A DNA stretch of 64,000 nt, from the NCBI GenBank assembly GCA_030704615.1, contig CM060733.1, positions 39,244,001 through 39,308,000 on the forward strand. The letters are read 5' to 3'. Both the position numbers and the translations under genes were made by a program. The notes under the pieces are model-generated. The model was given only the letters and a program-made list of their open reading frames with translations. It did not search any database and had not been told where the DNA came from. Positions 12,168 to 23,277 of the stretch are shown piece by piece (position 1 is the first letter of the stretch; each line of letters opens with the position of its first letter). Source of the DNA: Takakia lepidozioides. Lineage: Eukaryota; Streptophyta; Takakiopsida; Takakiales; Takakiaceae.

Positions 12168-12866
12168 CCTTTTTTGACTTTTTACCAATTTTGGGTACCC
12201 AGCTGCAGTAAATTGCCCCTAGAAACCTACCGAAAATCATCCACAGATTCCAGCCTTATAGCAATGGGCCCAGCTCATTTATGCATGACATACCAAAAAA
12301 GGAGCCAAGTCCACCGTGAGATTATAGCGTTGGCCCGGACCTCAAATATCAGGTCCCGAAGAAAAAGTGAGAAAGAAATTGGTTTGACCAAATCAAAACC
12401 TAGCTTTCTCCAATTTTGCTTGCCCCAAGACCCACCATTTCAATAGTGGAGTGGCCATGACCCCACTAAATTGCAGGTCCAACTGATTTTTCCACCTATG
12501 GTTGCTATGCATGCAATTACATGGGGGTTGAAATCTCAAAATTGACAAGAGAAAATGTGCCTCCAAATGAAGTACTTTTTTTTCTACAAAAGTTTTGAAA
12601 GCCAATGGTGGATGTGTGTATGTAATGCTCACACACCAGATGGTGAAGTGCTTTTTCCAAAATTGCTCTGCCAAAAATGGCCTTTGGAGTGCAATCTGTT
12701 TTGGGCTTGTTTACCTGCCACATCAGCGGTCAATAAGCCCTTTTCAAGCCCAAAACGTAAAAATGAGATCTAAGATATTTTTTGTAGGTCGGAGCTTTTG
12801 TTTTTTTTTAGTTTTGTTTTTTGCATCATACTTGAGACAAATCCCTTGTCATTAAAGCTTCAGGAG
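12151..12866. mobile_element. piggyBac-like element, copy 2 (right end missing)
   Basis: This is a second, highly similar copy in the same orientation, beginning at the shared TTAA. It follows copy 1 base for base apart from substitutions and small indels (for example a shortened CCACCGTG-GAGATTAT region). It stops at GCTTCAGGAG near 12866, where copy 1 continues with TGGGCCCCATCAG. The last ~90 bp and right TIR are lost, and L1-type sequence begins at once. Confidence 0.85.
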
Positions 12867-12983
12867 AATTGGTTGTTCCAGACAACCGTTGAATCGGAAG
12901 TTCTTGTGCACAACATGCCTCCTTTTCCCCAGGAGTTATCAAAGTCAGCGAATAGTTGCAATCTCCTGTTCTGTGAGCATCTA

Positions 12984-13429
12984 TCAGCAGCTGCACACAA
13001 AACGCTCCATTAAGTCAGAGTGAACTCTATACAACACTACATTTGCACAAGGAGCAAGACCTTCAAAAACATGAGAACACCTACATTTCCAGATGCTCCA
13101 CAAGGTGTGGCCTCTCAAGGCTACCCACACTGGGCACGCACTCTGGTAATCAGCACCATTGTGCATGTTCAAAAGCAAAACAGAAGTCTGAAAAGAGATA
13201 TCCAAGGACCAGTTAGCATAGAATTTTCTTGTTTGCAACCAAAGAGAGCAGGCCAATGGGCAATATAGTAGGCAATGCTCGATCGTTTCAGGACCACCCA
13301 TGTTGCAAATGGAGCAAGGAAGTTGAGGATCCGAAATGAAGGCAAAAAATTGGCATGATTCGGTTGACAAGCTTCCATAAAAATCCACTTATTTTTGCTG
13401 CTCTCTATTTCCGCCAGACATCCTTCCAT
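12984..13429 (-). pseudogene. LINE zf-RVT zinc-binding domain
   Basis: The minus-strand frame reads KNKWIFMEACQPNHANFLP in one frame, then CSICNMGGPETIEHCLLYCP and LACSLW in another. CxxC...HCLxxC is the typical reverse-transcriptase zinc-binding module found after the RT in plant L1 elements. A frame change sits between the two parts. The upstream half of the domain lies on the far side of the inserted TIR element. Confidence 0.8.
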
Positions 13430-13433
13430 ACTA

Positions 13434-14316
13434 CCGTACTGACCTAGCTTATTAGGCAATAATAAATTCAAAATCAAGTGCCTAACTAAACTTAGAAGAT
13501 TTTTAGAAAATGTGCCTAAAAATTGGAAAATTTTCCTGAGAAGCGCCTAATTGCTCGAAAATTGTGAAAAACACGAAAAAATGTCTAAATTATATTTTTT
13601 AAAGTCTAAAAAATTGGAAAAAATGCCTGTAATTTATAATTTGATGTTCACACAAAATTGCATGTCCACACAACTTCGAAAGGGCCCTACATTCATGCAA
13701 CTACGTATTCATACATCACCTATCTCATGTGAATCTTCTAAATCTGAGAGAATGTTAAGGTCAGGAACATCATCATCCTCGATATGCATGTTTGCAAGAC
13801 ATCTACTCATGCTCTCAATCACATATCAAACAATATATATATTTTTAAGAAAAAATTACCTCAACAATAGTTTTTGAGAGAGGTAAAAATCAATTGTTGA
13901 GGTAATATCTATTTTCAAGACCATTATGTTTCTTTACAAGAAAATTACCTCAACAATAGTTTTTGAGGGAGGTCAAAAACAATTGTTGAGGTAATATCTA
14001 TTTTCAAGACCATTATACTTTTTTACAAGAAAATTACCTCAACAATAGTTTTTGAGGGAGGTCAAAAACAATTGTTGAGGTAATATCTATTTTCAAGACC
14101 ATTATACTTTTTTACAAGAAAATTACCTCAACAATAGTTTTTGAGGGAGGTCGAAAATAATTGTTCATTATTATCCAAGGTCGACTGTAATATATGCCTA
14201 ATGTTTGGAAATTACCTAGGTGAGGTGTCTAAATAATAAAAACGAATCTGTCTAATAATATTTCATTTTTATTAATTATTAGGCGCGGAAGTGCCTAATA
14301 AGCTAGGTCAGTACGG
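13434..14316. mobile_element. TIR DNA transposon inserted in the LINE
   Basis: A 28-bp perfect inverted repeat runs at 13430-13457 and 14293-14320 and begins ACTACCGTACTGACC. The symmetry includes a TA at each border (13432-13433, 14317-14318), consistent with a TA target as in Tc1/mariner-type elements, though the duplication cannot be told from TIR symmetry. The LINE zf-RVT frame is cut at this point and resumes on the other side. No transposase is seen. The interior is AT-rich and holds four 89-bp repeats. Confidence 0.8.
13855..14168. repeat. Four 89-bp tandem repeats, each with a hairpin
   Basis: Units start at 13855, 13944, 14033 and 14122, exactly 89 bp apart. The fourth is partial. 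Each full unit contains ATTACCTCAACAAT, a short loop with TTTTTGAG and GAGGT, and then ATTGTTGAGGTAAT, a 14-bp inverted repeat able to form a stem-loop. The units are nearly identical, so they expanded recently relative to the LINE. Confidence 0.95.
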
Positions 14317-15244
14317 TAGTTGCCAGTTGGCTGGGAGCAAGGGGGGATGCCCCCATTTAGAATTCCACTTTTGAGTGAAAAGAACTGGGGCCTTTGCAGC
14401 CATATCCAAGCTTCACCGAGTAGCCAAAAACAGGTTTGTGAGTCTGCGACACCTATTTCCACTCTGCAGGGTCAAATTGCAGCAGTGTAATTGGAGCCCG
14501 AAGAAACCAACAGAAGGAGTCTCTGTAGTGTTGAATATTGATAGGCGGCGTAGGGTTGCATTCCCCCGAGATCCTACAAAAAACTCCAATCGCAAAGAGG
14601 CCTTCTTCCTGTAAGTGGGAGTAGCAAGCTGGCTGGTATAAAGCCCCATCCCTATCTGCCTTCTACCAGCCAGAGTCATGCCGAGGTCATGCCATGATAG
14701 GGCATAGAAGGCCATATGCTCGGAACCAACGTCCCCTTTCCCTAGCCAAGCTGGAAGGGACCGGGCTGCCGACTGAACAGAGGTAAAGAAAGTCCAATGT
14801 TGTGGAATCTCTGCAGCTAACAAGTCCCAAGCTTCAAAGAGAGAGGAGAAGTGATCACCTCCTTGTGAATGAAGTTGGAAGAATCCCAGATATGGCAGAA
14901 ATGCGAGATGCCTGCCTTCTCCCAATGAGAATTATAGTTACCAAAAAGAGGTTGTCACAGTGCCTCCTCCAACCTCCCTCCAACGTGGAAGGAATTGTTT
15001 GATAGAGCGAATTGCGCACTTGAATCCAAGCAGCCCATATGGATTGCCATGCCTTGGATCCCAAGGGATTGGCTTTGGTAGATCTTTTACCCTGTGCGAT
15101 CCATCGAAGGGATTTGGGCCAGTCCCTAGATCTGGGAGCAGCATCCAGAACATGTTCACGGACCAGAAGACTCCACAGAGCAAATAGATTAGTGAAAATC
15201 CTGGGACCACTTAGCAAGAAGGGAAGTAATCTGAGCAAGGGGAT

Positions 15245-16886
15245 CTATGATACCCAGACCTCCGAACCTTTTTTTCTGAGTGATCTCGGGACCCAACTAA
15301 CCAGAGCTCTACGATGTGGGGAGGAGGCCATTGCTCCCCAGAGGAAGTTTCTAACTGAAACTTTAATCTGGTTGATGATCTCTGAGCCTGGAGACCATAC
15401 TGCCGAGAACCATGAGGAGGCGAGAATCACCTGATTAGCCACAATTGCACGCCCTGTGATTACTCCAGTAAACAAAGTGCTTCCTAATGTTTTGGATGTC
15501 CGCTTCGTAACGTTGGTTATCTGTAAGACCGTGACCAATGAGGTGTCCAAGCAGCTTGTGAGCTTGTCCATCCTGAAGCCATCGCAGACATGGCCCCAAG
15601 AATCAATGTGATTGTTCGCAAAATTTGGATGTTGTTTAGAGAGAATCCCCACTGACTTGGGCCAATTGATCTTAAGCCCCGAAGCCAAGCAAAAAAAGAT
15701 GGAGAGCCTGAAGCGAGGCCGAGATGTTAGATGTTGAAGCATTATCCAATAACAAGATTGTGTCATCTGCGTTGAGTGAAGTTTTGATCGACGCTAGAGC
15801 AGGCAAGGATCGGGGAATCTTAAGGCCCTGTATATGCGAACGAGAGTCGAACAGGTGCCCAAGGCAATATACCACCAGTAAAAATAGAAAAGGGGCCAAA
15901 GGGCACCCTTGACGAACAGAACGATGCAAACGGAAGGCAGGAGAGAGAACTCCATTTACCAGAACTTTACTTGAGGTGGATGAAAGCAAGATCTTGATCC
16001 ACTGAAGAAAGCTCCCCGAAATTCCAAGCTTTTGAGTAGCACCAAGGAGGAAGTCCCAATCTATATTGTCAAAAGCCTTTTCAAAGTGTAACATAAGCAA
16101 GGCCAATGGCTGATCAGCTTCATAAGCATGATGTAAGGAGCCTTCCAGAGCCAAAAGGATGTTATCTAATATCATCATATTTCTCATGAACCCCGTCTGG
16201 TCAGGACGCACAAGCTTATGAAGGAAGGATTGCAACCTCATCGCCAGAGCTTTAGCAATTATTTTATAGGTCGAATTAAGCAAAGTGATGGGTCTATAGT
16301 TGGAGATTAGCTCCCTATCATCTTTCTTGAAAATCAAAGCAATAACCCCTTGTGATAGTTGAGATGACATAATGCCTTTCTGGAGGATGTCGTTCGCCAT
16401 AAGAAGAAAATCATCCCCTATATGGTTCCAAAGAGCCTTGAAGAACTCCACAGGGAGTCCATCAAGGCCCGGCGATTTTAATGAGGGCAGGGCTTCCATA
16501 GCATCACGAAGCTCATCAACCGAAAATGGAGCCAAGAGAGATAAGGATTCATCTTGAGATAAGATTTTGGGCACAGAGTCCAGGACTCTAATTCTGCAAT
16601 CAGTAACTTCCACAGAATTAATCGGGCGCGCAAAAAGATTGAAGAAGTAGGTTGCGGCCACAGATGCCATGGACTTAGGATTCGAATGGGAGGTGTTCAT
16701 ATGATCTCGAAGGGAGCATATGGATACTGCCGACTGACGTTGTTTAGCCTTTTGAAAAAAATACGCTGACATTTTTTCTCCCTTCAAAGACCATGTCACC
16801 CCCACTTTCCTTTTCATGTTTAGCTCTTTGAGAGCACACAGCTCAGACAATTCTCGCTTGGCTTGAAAGAGGGACTGCATGGTCAC
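15245..16886 (-). pseudogene. LINE reverse transcriptase
   Basis: A long minus-strand frame (404 codons at 15672-16886, continuing in other frames to 15245) shows RT blocks in order: LKSPGLDGLPVEFFKALW, LISNYRPITLLNSTYKIIAK, QTGFMRNMMILDNILLALE, FEKAFDNIDWDFLLG, SVRQGCPLAPFLFLL and LNADDTILLLDNAS. The catalytic box, normally [FY]ADD, reads NADD, so the residue before ADD is altered. With the frameshifts further on, this points to an inactive copy. Confidence 0.9.
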
Positions 16887-16896
16887 CAGATTGGAT

Positions 16897-17882
16897 TCAA
16901 TATGCCACTGACAGTGGGCAATGTTTTAAATAGGACCTTCTCCTTTCTAACCCTATCATCCGCATCTTTCTAGATAGAAACTGGGCTCTAGCTTTGGTAA
17001 CAACGAGCTTGCAAAGAAATTTGATTGTTGGGGAGGCAAAGCCATTGCCCGCCTCCCGCCAAACCTTTCCCAGATCTTGCATCATTGGAATCGACTTAAG
17101 AAGAGAAGGGTTCATCTTAAGGAAATCCCTACTCCTACGGTGGAGACCAGGCACACTTAGCTCTACAGAGACCAACGCATGATCGAAATCAGGTAAGATA
17201 GGAGGAAGCGGGATGGGAGAGATCCAGGAGGAGGCTGCGGACGAACTGTAAAAGTGATCTAGTCTGGCCATGCATAAGTCGGGGGGAATTCTATTGTTAG
17301 ACCAAGTGTATGAAACTGGAAGGTATCAGAGAGACCAATAGAAAAACATAGGCGATCCCAGGCTGCTTGTTCGAGGAGGGACCCATCCTACCGGCTAGAC
17401 AGTCCACCATATTGCTGAAATCTCCCCATAGGATCTAGTTATCAACCTGCGGATGCTTCAGGATACTCTCATGAATTGAAGACCAAAAATCGATACGGTC
17501 AGCAATCGAGTTAGGAGCGTAGACGTTGATGAAAGCTGAAGCTCCAAAAACAGAGGAGCTATTAGTGAAAGTACATTGAGCTCTAGTACCTGGCATCCAA
17601 ATATCCACTCTAGAAATGCAATTACCCAGCAATGGAGCGACTAGGTTGGCAGTTCCGCCTCTGGAGTCTATAATAGTAGGGTTCCACCAAGCCAAGGCAA
17701 GAAGACGAGATTGTTTGCCCTAAGGAAGCAATTTTCCTAGCGGTAAGCTTATGCTCTTGCAAGAATAGAATGCTATTGAGAGGTAGAAAAGAGGAGGCCC
17801 AATTCCGAATTCTACTACGTTTAGGCACGGATGCCTCGGAGCCAATTCCTCTAATGTTCGAAGAAAAAACTTTCCAACTCAT
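16897..17882 (-). pseudogene. LINE endonuclease (EEP family)
   Basis: The frame starts with MSWKVFSSNIRGIGSEA and has ILFLQEHKL, matching the WNIRGLGS and FLQETK motifs of L1 endonucleases. After a frame change it reads AFINVYAPNSIADRIDFW. Another segment reads WGDFSNMVDCL where GGDFN is expected. It ends with RLDHFYSSSAASSW and DFDHALVSVEL, corresponding to RLDRFL...SDH. Stops separate the pieces. Confidence 0.8.
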
Positions 17883-19189
17883 GGAGGTAGAACTGAGAAG
17901 CTCGTGATTGATTCACGATTTGATGGCCAGAGGAAGAAGAGAAGGCACCCATTTGTAACCCAGTGGGGCCGAAACTTTCAAGGAGCCCACAAACCAGATA
18001 GTAACACCGTCAGGGCATGAGACATCAAGGTTCATGCAAGGTCAGGCAATTTTCTTCAGAACTGAAATTATAGTTAACAGAGATTGCATGGAGACATCCA
18101 GAAATTTAGATATGAAAAGCAATCATTCATGTGAGGTTGAACGATTCGAGCATTTGATAGCAGGGAATGAAATGGACTCAACAACCAAATCAACAACCAA
18201 AACACACGTAGATGAGGGGGTATCCTCATAAAAAATGAGAAGAGGAATAAACAGTGGAGATGAGCAAGAGCTCACGGCAGGGAGGGAAGGGATGGCGAGA
18301 TCCATAGGCGCTAGACAAAAGGAAGAATTGTCCAAATCAGGGACTGGAACTATGGCCAGCTCATTTGAGGCTGCAGCCTTGTCCGAGTTGTGAGAATATT
18401 TTTGCGAGGAGCGCAAGGCCTACACCAGAAGCCTTCCAGCTCGTATGTTGCAGATAAGTACGGGCGGCTGGCTGCGCTTCCCAGTTCGGCAGGGTCCGAG
18501 CTTCCAGAGATCCACCTGAGGGACGGGTCCGAAGCATGTAGGGAAGAAACATCAGAAAGCTGGATAACTAGTAGAACTTGAATGAAGAAGAGCTTATTAT
18601 TAGAGGCAGATTAATGCACTCTTGAGCCAAAAAACACGGCAGTTTCTGAAGATAACTCAAAAGAGGGGAGGGATGATGAGAAAATCTCCCATATCTTGGC
18701 GAGAATAAGCTCCAATTCTTTGCCCTGGGAAAGGGTAAAGACATCCTCTTTAGTGATCCAGGCGGAGGCAAACTTATTGCCTCCCGAGAAGAAACTGAGG
18801 GGATTCCTTCTGGGAAGCCGAAGATTATGGGGGCAATAGTGATCACCACCGAATGAGACCTAGCCAACTGAAAAGCATCAGGTTGAGGCACATCCGCGAA
18901 GGATTTCAACTGAAAGTAGTACGTCGTCAAGCTCTGGGTCCCATCCTTGGGATGGAGCGGAAAGACTGCCGGGATATCTTCAGCTTTAAAGAGAGCTCCC
19001 TGGGATGGTGAAGAGAGCAGATAGACACGAGGACTAATTGCGGCCGGGGCACGAAATCAGATCGAGATCTTTTGGACGGATGAGGCAGTGGTGGCGTAAC
19101 ATCCATTCTTTTTCTGGAGGGTCCTGCCAAAGCATCATGGGGAGCCATCACTGTATCATTTGCAGGCATCGATGCTCTCGTTCAGTCCT

Positions 19190-20049
19190 GAAGCTTGGGG
19201 CAATTTGCCTTCACATGCCCCTCTGCGTTACAGTGGAAACAAATCACCACAATAGAAACCTCTTTGACAGCCACGGTAACAAACGAATTGTCCAAGGTGG
19301 GCAGCTTCAGCGTGGGTACAATGTTGGCCGCCTCTGGAATCCCCCCCCCCCCCGGTCTCTCTGGGCATCAAAGGACATCAGATCATTGTCAATACTTTGT
19401 GCATCAAGGTGAATCTGTTCTAGCACCTATCTTTGGAAGTGATCTAAGATAGTTTCTAGGGAGGTAAGGGAGAGCCAACACTCGTGGTCTGCATGTAACC
19501 CCACCTGTGTGTCCCCCATCGGCAGACCATGGGAAGATGTACTACACACGACACTTGGAGAGGCACACATTGAAGGCTAGCGCCCTTGCAGCAAACTCGG
19601 GAGAGCTAAACATTATCGAGTAGAAATTTTTACCAACGCCACGCAAAAATGAGTAGTTAGTCCACCATCGGGGCCAAAGTGCTCCAAAGCCCATTTCCTG
19701 GCGAATACCCTGTTGCGGATTCTTCCAAGGAAATGTATGAGAATTCCTTGCTCGGCGAGTAGATGGGAGTGTTCCTTGATAATCTCCATGTTGAGCTGGA
19801 GATAGGGCTGAGCCTCTTCAGCGGGGGCCACTTCTTCACTCCAATAAAAGGAGGTGCAGATCGGAGAGGAGGGTCCCTAGGGCCAGATCTCAGAACGGTG
19901 AGTCTTGGCCCACCCACCACGGTCCCATTGGACTGTGATGAGTCCCAAGACTCCCCACGACTCCCACCACAACGAGGTCGACACTCTATTGCAGCGGGAT
20001 ACAACACATAGGTAGCATCAACTATGCAATGTGGTATGTGGACGACCAT
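19190..20049 (-). pseudogene. LINE ORF1 remnant with CCHC zinc knuckle
   Basis: Minus-strand 19270-19190 reads VICFHCNAEGHVKANCPK, a CX2CX4HX4C nucleic-acid-binding knuckle followed by a stop. Upstream, about 19735-19615 reads RNRVFARKWALEHFGPDGG. The region matches the layout of plant LINE ORF1 proteins. A run of 14 C at about 19342-19355 and several stops interrupt it. Confidence 0.7.
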
Positions 20050-20737
20050 GCTATGAAATGTGCAATTTGCAACAAGGAAGAGGGCCTCCTGCCATTCGCA
20101 TAGTTTCTAGCTCTAGAGTGCCTGTGAGAATCTCCTGTGTGACTATTGGCACCGAAGGCTGCAGGGACATACGCCATGACTGCGAATGCACAAAATGGAT
20201 CTGCGCTACAAGAGATGACGCAACAACAGACTATGGGTGAGCAGATAGGAAGCGCCTTAACAATTATGAGTCCAAAGTTTGGAAGGAAGAGAGCGATGGC
20301 GGAGAAGAGAAGATGGTGGGCGGGAAGCTGCCTCTGCTAGGGCATGGTGGGAAGCTGCATGGGGACCCGTCAGTAGTAAAGGCGGAGCGTGGGGAAATGA
20401 AGAGCGCCAAGAAAAAACACTGATGCACTTTCAATGATGGGCGCGCCGCGCACAGGTCTGTCAAAGTCACCAAGCCCGAGGAGGCGTCCAGAGCAACAAA
20501 AAATTAGGTCGATGAAGAGAGGGAGATGGGGAGAATCGTCGAGCATGAAGGGGAGTGTAGCACGACATGAACGAACAAGGGAAGTAGGCCAGCAGAGTAG
20601 GGAGAATGAGAGTGAGGAGCTGAGGGGAGAGCTGTGAAACGGCTAAGCCCCAGCCGCAAAGACTGCAAGTTACGGAGCTCCATCCCCCCCTCCAGCTTTT
20701 TTACAAACATTAGTATGAATAATCCATATAAGAAACA

Positions 20738-21060
20738 TGTACGACTTTGTATATAATGTATTTCCTTACAAAGCATTCAATAGATGACGCATTGTGGTTA
20801 GGGCACAAAGCCACCTTGCATGTGGTCATGAGTTCAAAACCACACAAATTTTATGTATGTTGGACAATACCCATAATTATTATAACCAACCCATTTGTAA
20901 TAAGGGAGTTGTTGGATCAACGGGTGGGTATATGGGGACTTTCGAGTCATTGGAGAGGTTTGAACAATAGGTTGCCCCGATTATGGCCGTTAGAAAGTGT
21001 CCACCTTCCAAACGATTCTTCAAGCTCCAAGGTGAAGTGATACCATAATTTACGCTTGGC
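20738..21060 (+). mobile_element. Probable tRNA-derived SINE
   Basis: At about 20786-20850 the sequence has an A-box-like TGTGGTTAGGGC and, about 35 bases on, a B-box-like GAGTTCAAAACC, spaced as in an RNA polymerase III promoter from a tRNA. An unrelated body follows up to the AT-rich region. It lies between the LINE and the SUN gene. The family is not identified. Confidence 0.45.
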
Positions 21061-21353
21061 AAAAATAAAATTTTAATTCTTTTAATTTTCTTACGATCGC
21101 ATTAAATCATACAGGAAAAACCTTGTGCAAAAGTATATAAGGTCCGATATGGAATCAAGAATAAACTAAGTAGCTTGATCTAATGTTATGTTTTTATCAC
21201 GTATGAGCTCTAGTTTGTTGACTATTTAACCAAATATCACTTCAATTGTCAATGAGAGTGACGTAGTCCTCTAGTTGATACCAAAAAAATTGTAGGCTCA
21301 AAATTTCAAATATTAGTAAACTATCCATATATGAAATTTTAGAAAGTTTAAAA

Positions 21354-23277
21354 TTAAGATGCAAAAGGTGTAGTTTGAGGATCTAGGCCATGCATACGAA
21401 TGCGGTAAAGACAAGTATGGGAAGAACTACCGTGATTTGAGAGTACATGCGTCCGCAACATATTAATCAATACTCCTCCTACATCCTCATCTGATAACTG
21501 AAATGTTTGAATACTTGGTCCCTCAACATCGTACGTGAATTGCCCTAAGAGCCTACGAACTACTGTTCCATCAACATGTTGTCGAAGCTCATGCCACCCA
21601 AATACTCGAAAATCTTTTGGTGCACTTTTCACATCATAACCAGCATTCTACAGTTGAAGTCAAACAAAAGGACGTGGTGAGATTTTGCAAATTACAAGAT
21701 CAGCAAACAACCAAGAGATGATATCAAACTATCTTTCATCAATTAATTAATTAATTTATATAATTGAATGCTACCCTAGAACAAAATAGATTGAAGATAT
21801 ACATAGTATCACAAATTTTGTAATAAATGACATACCTTTGACACGTGCTCCAAAGTAATTGCATTGGGTAGAATGGCAGTTCGAAGTGAAATCTCCACAA
21901 ATACATTAGTGCCTTTGAGAGGCAAACATTGACCAGGTTCCCCGAAACTTGGCTCTAAGACCTTATTTGCCATATGGTGCTTTCGTGAAGCTCCACGAAG
22001 CAAATTCAACATCAAGGTACTCCAATCTCCACCACGACCCAAACTATAGCCTTCTGAATGTTCAACAACCCTACCCCCTCCACTTGCCAATGCATAATCA
22101 ACTCTTCCAATCCCATCTGCAGAATGTTTCTCCAGCTCACTTAACACGATTTGTCTTGCAGCTGATTGTATGTCTCCTAAAGTAATATGTTTCCCTCCCC
22201 CCGTTGCTATGCGTTTATCAATCAATGACTTCATGAGATCCATAACTTCATTTTTTGTCAATGGACCCCCTGTACTTTTATATAACTTGTCAACTTGAGC
22301 CTTCATACTACGCACTTCAGACCCTAGATATATCACTTGAGAATCTATTTTTTGTCTCACCTCTTGTCGCAAATCTCCCACCTCTTTTCCAATCTTTGTA
22401 TCTATTACTTCAAGTTGCACCTGTAAAAATCCTTCATATCAGATAAATGTATCTAGAATACGTACATGACTAAAGATTATGCATATATTAACAACAAGTT
22501 GACTTTGACATATAGACATGATAATTCTGCTATATTGTAATTACGACCTTACATGAAACGACTGTTATTTACTGTAGATTCAATTAGAGTCATTTTTTCC
22601 CCCTAATTATGATAATTGTGGACGTACAGTGTACCAGTGTATGCAATTTTCAACTACATAAAAATTAGAGTCATTCAAACATTGACCTGCATCCATTTTG
22701 TCGTCTTCATCACAAAATCCTCCAAATTTTCCAAATCAACTTGTTTTTGTATGGATGGAGGAGGACTCCCCCTATAACTCCAAACAGTTGTAACTCCCAA
22801 ACCCGCTCCTACGATAAAAATAATGAATAGACGCGAGAATAGATGACCCATAATGTCCCAAACTGAATATTTTCGTCTCTCTACATTGACAGTCGAATCC
22901 TTTTGTGTAAATTGTCTCAATGATTTAATATGTTTCATTGTTGGAGAAACTAAACCGGATGATGTCTCTACACCCATGGCAGATTTTTTCTTGGTAGAAT
23001 CCATTTGAGGAGCTTGAAGTGACATTTCATCCACAATGTTTAAATCTCTAGAAATTATTGTTACAATATTCTTCGTTTTTTTTGGAACTTCCAAGTCTCG
23101 TGATTGACTTGTTTGTGTGGTTGTGGGTGCAAGGGAAATTGTTGTGAAAGCTTCACTTGCTTCTGATCCACTTTTAGATGAGGTTGTTCGTTTCATAGGC
23201 CTGATAACAACCATAGTTGCTTTCTCAGATGTATTAAGGTCTCCCAACAAAGCATGTGTTGGTAAAGCCGTAGACAT
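21354..23277 (-). CDS. SUN-domain nuclear envelope protein
   Basis: This is a classical SUN protein of the inner nuclear membrane, which pairs with KASH proteins across the perinuclear space. Exons: 22687-23277, 21836-22420 and 21354-21647, all phase 0 with GT/AG borders, giving 489 residues. The ATG at 23277 is the first in frame. Residues 1-140 are a Ser/Thr/Lys-rich nucleoplasmic tail. One membrane segment is at about 146-166 (LFIIFIVGAGLGVTTVW). A coiled-coil-like stretch follows. The SUN domain takes about 345-480, with LEPSFGEPGQCLPLKG, LRTAILPNAITLEHVSK, SAPKDFRVFGW, LLGQFTYD and SNHGSSSHTCLYRIRMHG. Domain order and length fit plant SUN1/SUN2. The gene sits in DNA much richer in A+T than its neighbours. 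Confidence 0.93.

Larger units (their letters stand above)
12867..20640 (-). mobile_element. L1-type LINE, degenerate, interrupted by a TIR element
   Basis: Read on the minus strand, the order is ORF1 with a CCHC knuckle (about 20050-19190), an endonuclease (17882-16897), a reverse transcriptase (16886-15245) and a zinc-binding zf-RVT domain (13477-12984). This is the order of plant L1 elements. Several stops and frame changes show that it is inactive. No poly(A) tail is visible at the 12867 border, so the 3' end is probably truncated or rearranged against the piggyBac-like copy. The 5' limit near 20640 is approximate. Confidence 0.85.

Noticed and set aside
11579-12773. Open frames on both strands at 11.6-12.8 kb
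   Set aside because: They repeat with the two piggyBac-like copies, have no family similarity and differ between copies by indels. They are chance frames in non-coding elements.
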